A stretch of 5,008 nt of DNA from positions 1-5,008 of the forward strand of contig JACCUC010000005.1 in the NCBI GenBank assembly GCA_013812065.1, in the 5' to 3' direction. Of this stretch, positions 4,623-5,008 are shown one piece after another. Numbering within the stretch: position 1 is the stretch's first letter; each line of letters opens with the position of its first letter. The position numbers and the translations under genes are program-made. The notes beneath the pieces were generated by a model. That model was not told the origin of the DNA, did not search any database, and saw only the letters and a program-made list of their open reading frames with translations. This DNA comes from Thermoleophilaceae bacterium (GTDB lineage: Bacteria > Actinomycetota > Thermoleophilia > Solirubrobacterales > Thermoleophilaceae).

Positions 4623-5008
4623 GCCGGGGCCGCCACCGGGGGCGAGAGCGCGAAGGTGTGGCGGTCGCCCGCGCACAGCTCACGGACGTCGTCGCGCACG
4701 CCGACGCGAATGGGCCGGCTCGCGCCCTCCGTGGCCGCCACGATCGTCAGCTCGTCGTCGGCGAGCGTCACCCGGAGGGGCATCCCGCGGAAGCGCATTG
4801 GGAACGAGAGGCCGTTGAGACGGTCGCGCAGACCCGGATCGAAGTGCAGGACGCCGTCGCGGATCTCGCTGCCGGCGTAGGCGCGCTGGATGAGGTCGAG
4901 GGTCCCCGACATCACCCCCAGGTGGATGCCCTCCTTCGTCGTGCCGCCCTGCACGTCGCCCACGTCGCTCTCGAGCGCGACGAGGAAGCGCTGCCAGGAG
5001 CCCTCGGG
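4619..5008 (-). CDS. Glycoside hydrolase family 65 protein (disaccharide phosphorylase-like), C-terminal part
   Basis: The last 129 codons of a gene that enters from the right edge. The visible part starts PEGSWQRFLVALESDVGDVQ and contains GGTTKEGIHLGVMSGTLDLI (about 21-40), a hallmark of the end of the GH65 (alpha/alpha)6 barrel. The conserved His is part of the region that contacts phosphate in family phosphorylases. It continues as RAYAGSEIRDGVLHFDPGL into the small C-terminal beta-sandwich (LTIVAATEGASRPIRVGV). The family includes maltose, trehalose, kojibiose and nigerose phosphorylases and some hydrolases. The catalytic Glu and the specificity loops are outside the window, so the substrate cannot be named. 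The adjacent beta-phosphoglucomutase-like gene argues for a phosphorylase, since it would consume the beta-glucose 1-phosphate released. Confidence 0.88.
   Translation of the reverse strand, partial: PEGSWQRFLVALESDVGDVQGGTTKEGIHLGVMSGTLDLIQRAYAGSEIRDGVLHFDPGLRDRLNGLSFPMRFRGMPLRVTLADDELTIVAATEGASRPIRVGVRDDVRELCAGDRHTFALSPPVAAPA

Noticed and set aside
3891..4880. Plus-strand 329-codon open frame
   Set aside because: It is antisense to both the HAD and GH65 genes, whose catalytic motifs are intact; its Leu/Glu/Arg-rich composition is typical of a shadow frame.
1..5008. CRISPR array or defence system
   Set aside because: No regularly spaced repeats of 20-40 bp and no Cas or other defence-type proteins are visible.

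Overview
The window is GC-rich with short gaps and strong G/C bias at third codon positions. It looks like the chromosome of a high-GC actinobacterium. Several proteins resemble what I know from the Thermoleophilia/Solirubrobacterales branch (7Fe-type ferredoxin, cupin, GH65-HAD pair), but that placement is inference.

Left part (1-1085): the minus strand carries the first 22 codons of a probable ISAzo13-type transposase, which run off the left edge. Next to it, also on the minus strand, is an M15 (VanY/endolysin-like) peptidoglycan peptidase. It keeps its whole catalytic domain but stops just inside what looks like a C-terminal peptidoglycan-binding repeat, so the insertion element has probably cut off its tail. 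A gene-poor stretch of about 400 bases follows, holding candidate promoters, a strong GC hairpin and a possible 31-codon upstream ORF.

Middle (1086-2240): a conserved three-helix membrane protein of unknown function (+ strand) converges on a regulator gene. The gap between them contains a 13-bp sequence repeated twice, each copy nearly palindromic.

Redox module (2241-3701): a winged-helix regulator with a Cys-rich C-terminal domain resembling SufR-type Fe-S sensors (- strand) is divergent from a 7Fe-type ferredoxin (+ strand). An AT-rich imperfect inverted repeat lies in the 48-bp gap. The ferredoxin stop overlaps the start of a small cupin gene. That cupin can only be read at full length if one extra base is skipped near a CCCC run at 3326-3329, so it is either a genuine frameshift or a sequence error.

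Right part (3810-5008): on the minus strand, the 3' end of a GH65 disaccharide phosphorylase/hydrolase gene overlaps by four bases with a HAD enzyme carrying beta-phosphoglucomutase signatures. If the GH65 enzyme is a phosphorylase, the pair forms a pathway: disaccharide plus phosphate gives beta-glucose 1-phosphate, which is converted to glucose 6-phosphate.

I do not see a clearly new multi-gene system. The most interesting items are the regulator/ferredoxin/cupin module with its frameshift, the IS-truncated lysin, and the uncharacterised membrane protein with its possible coupled upstream ORF.
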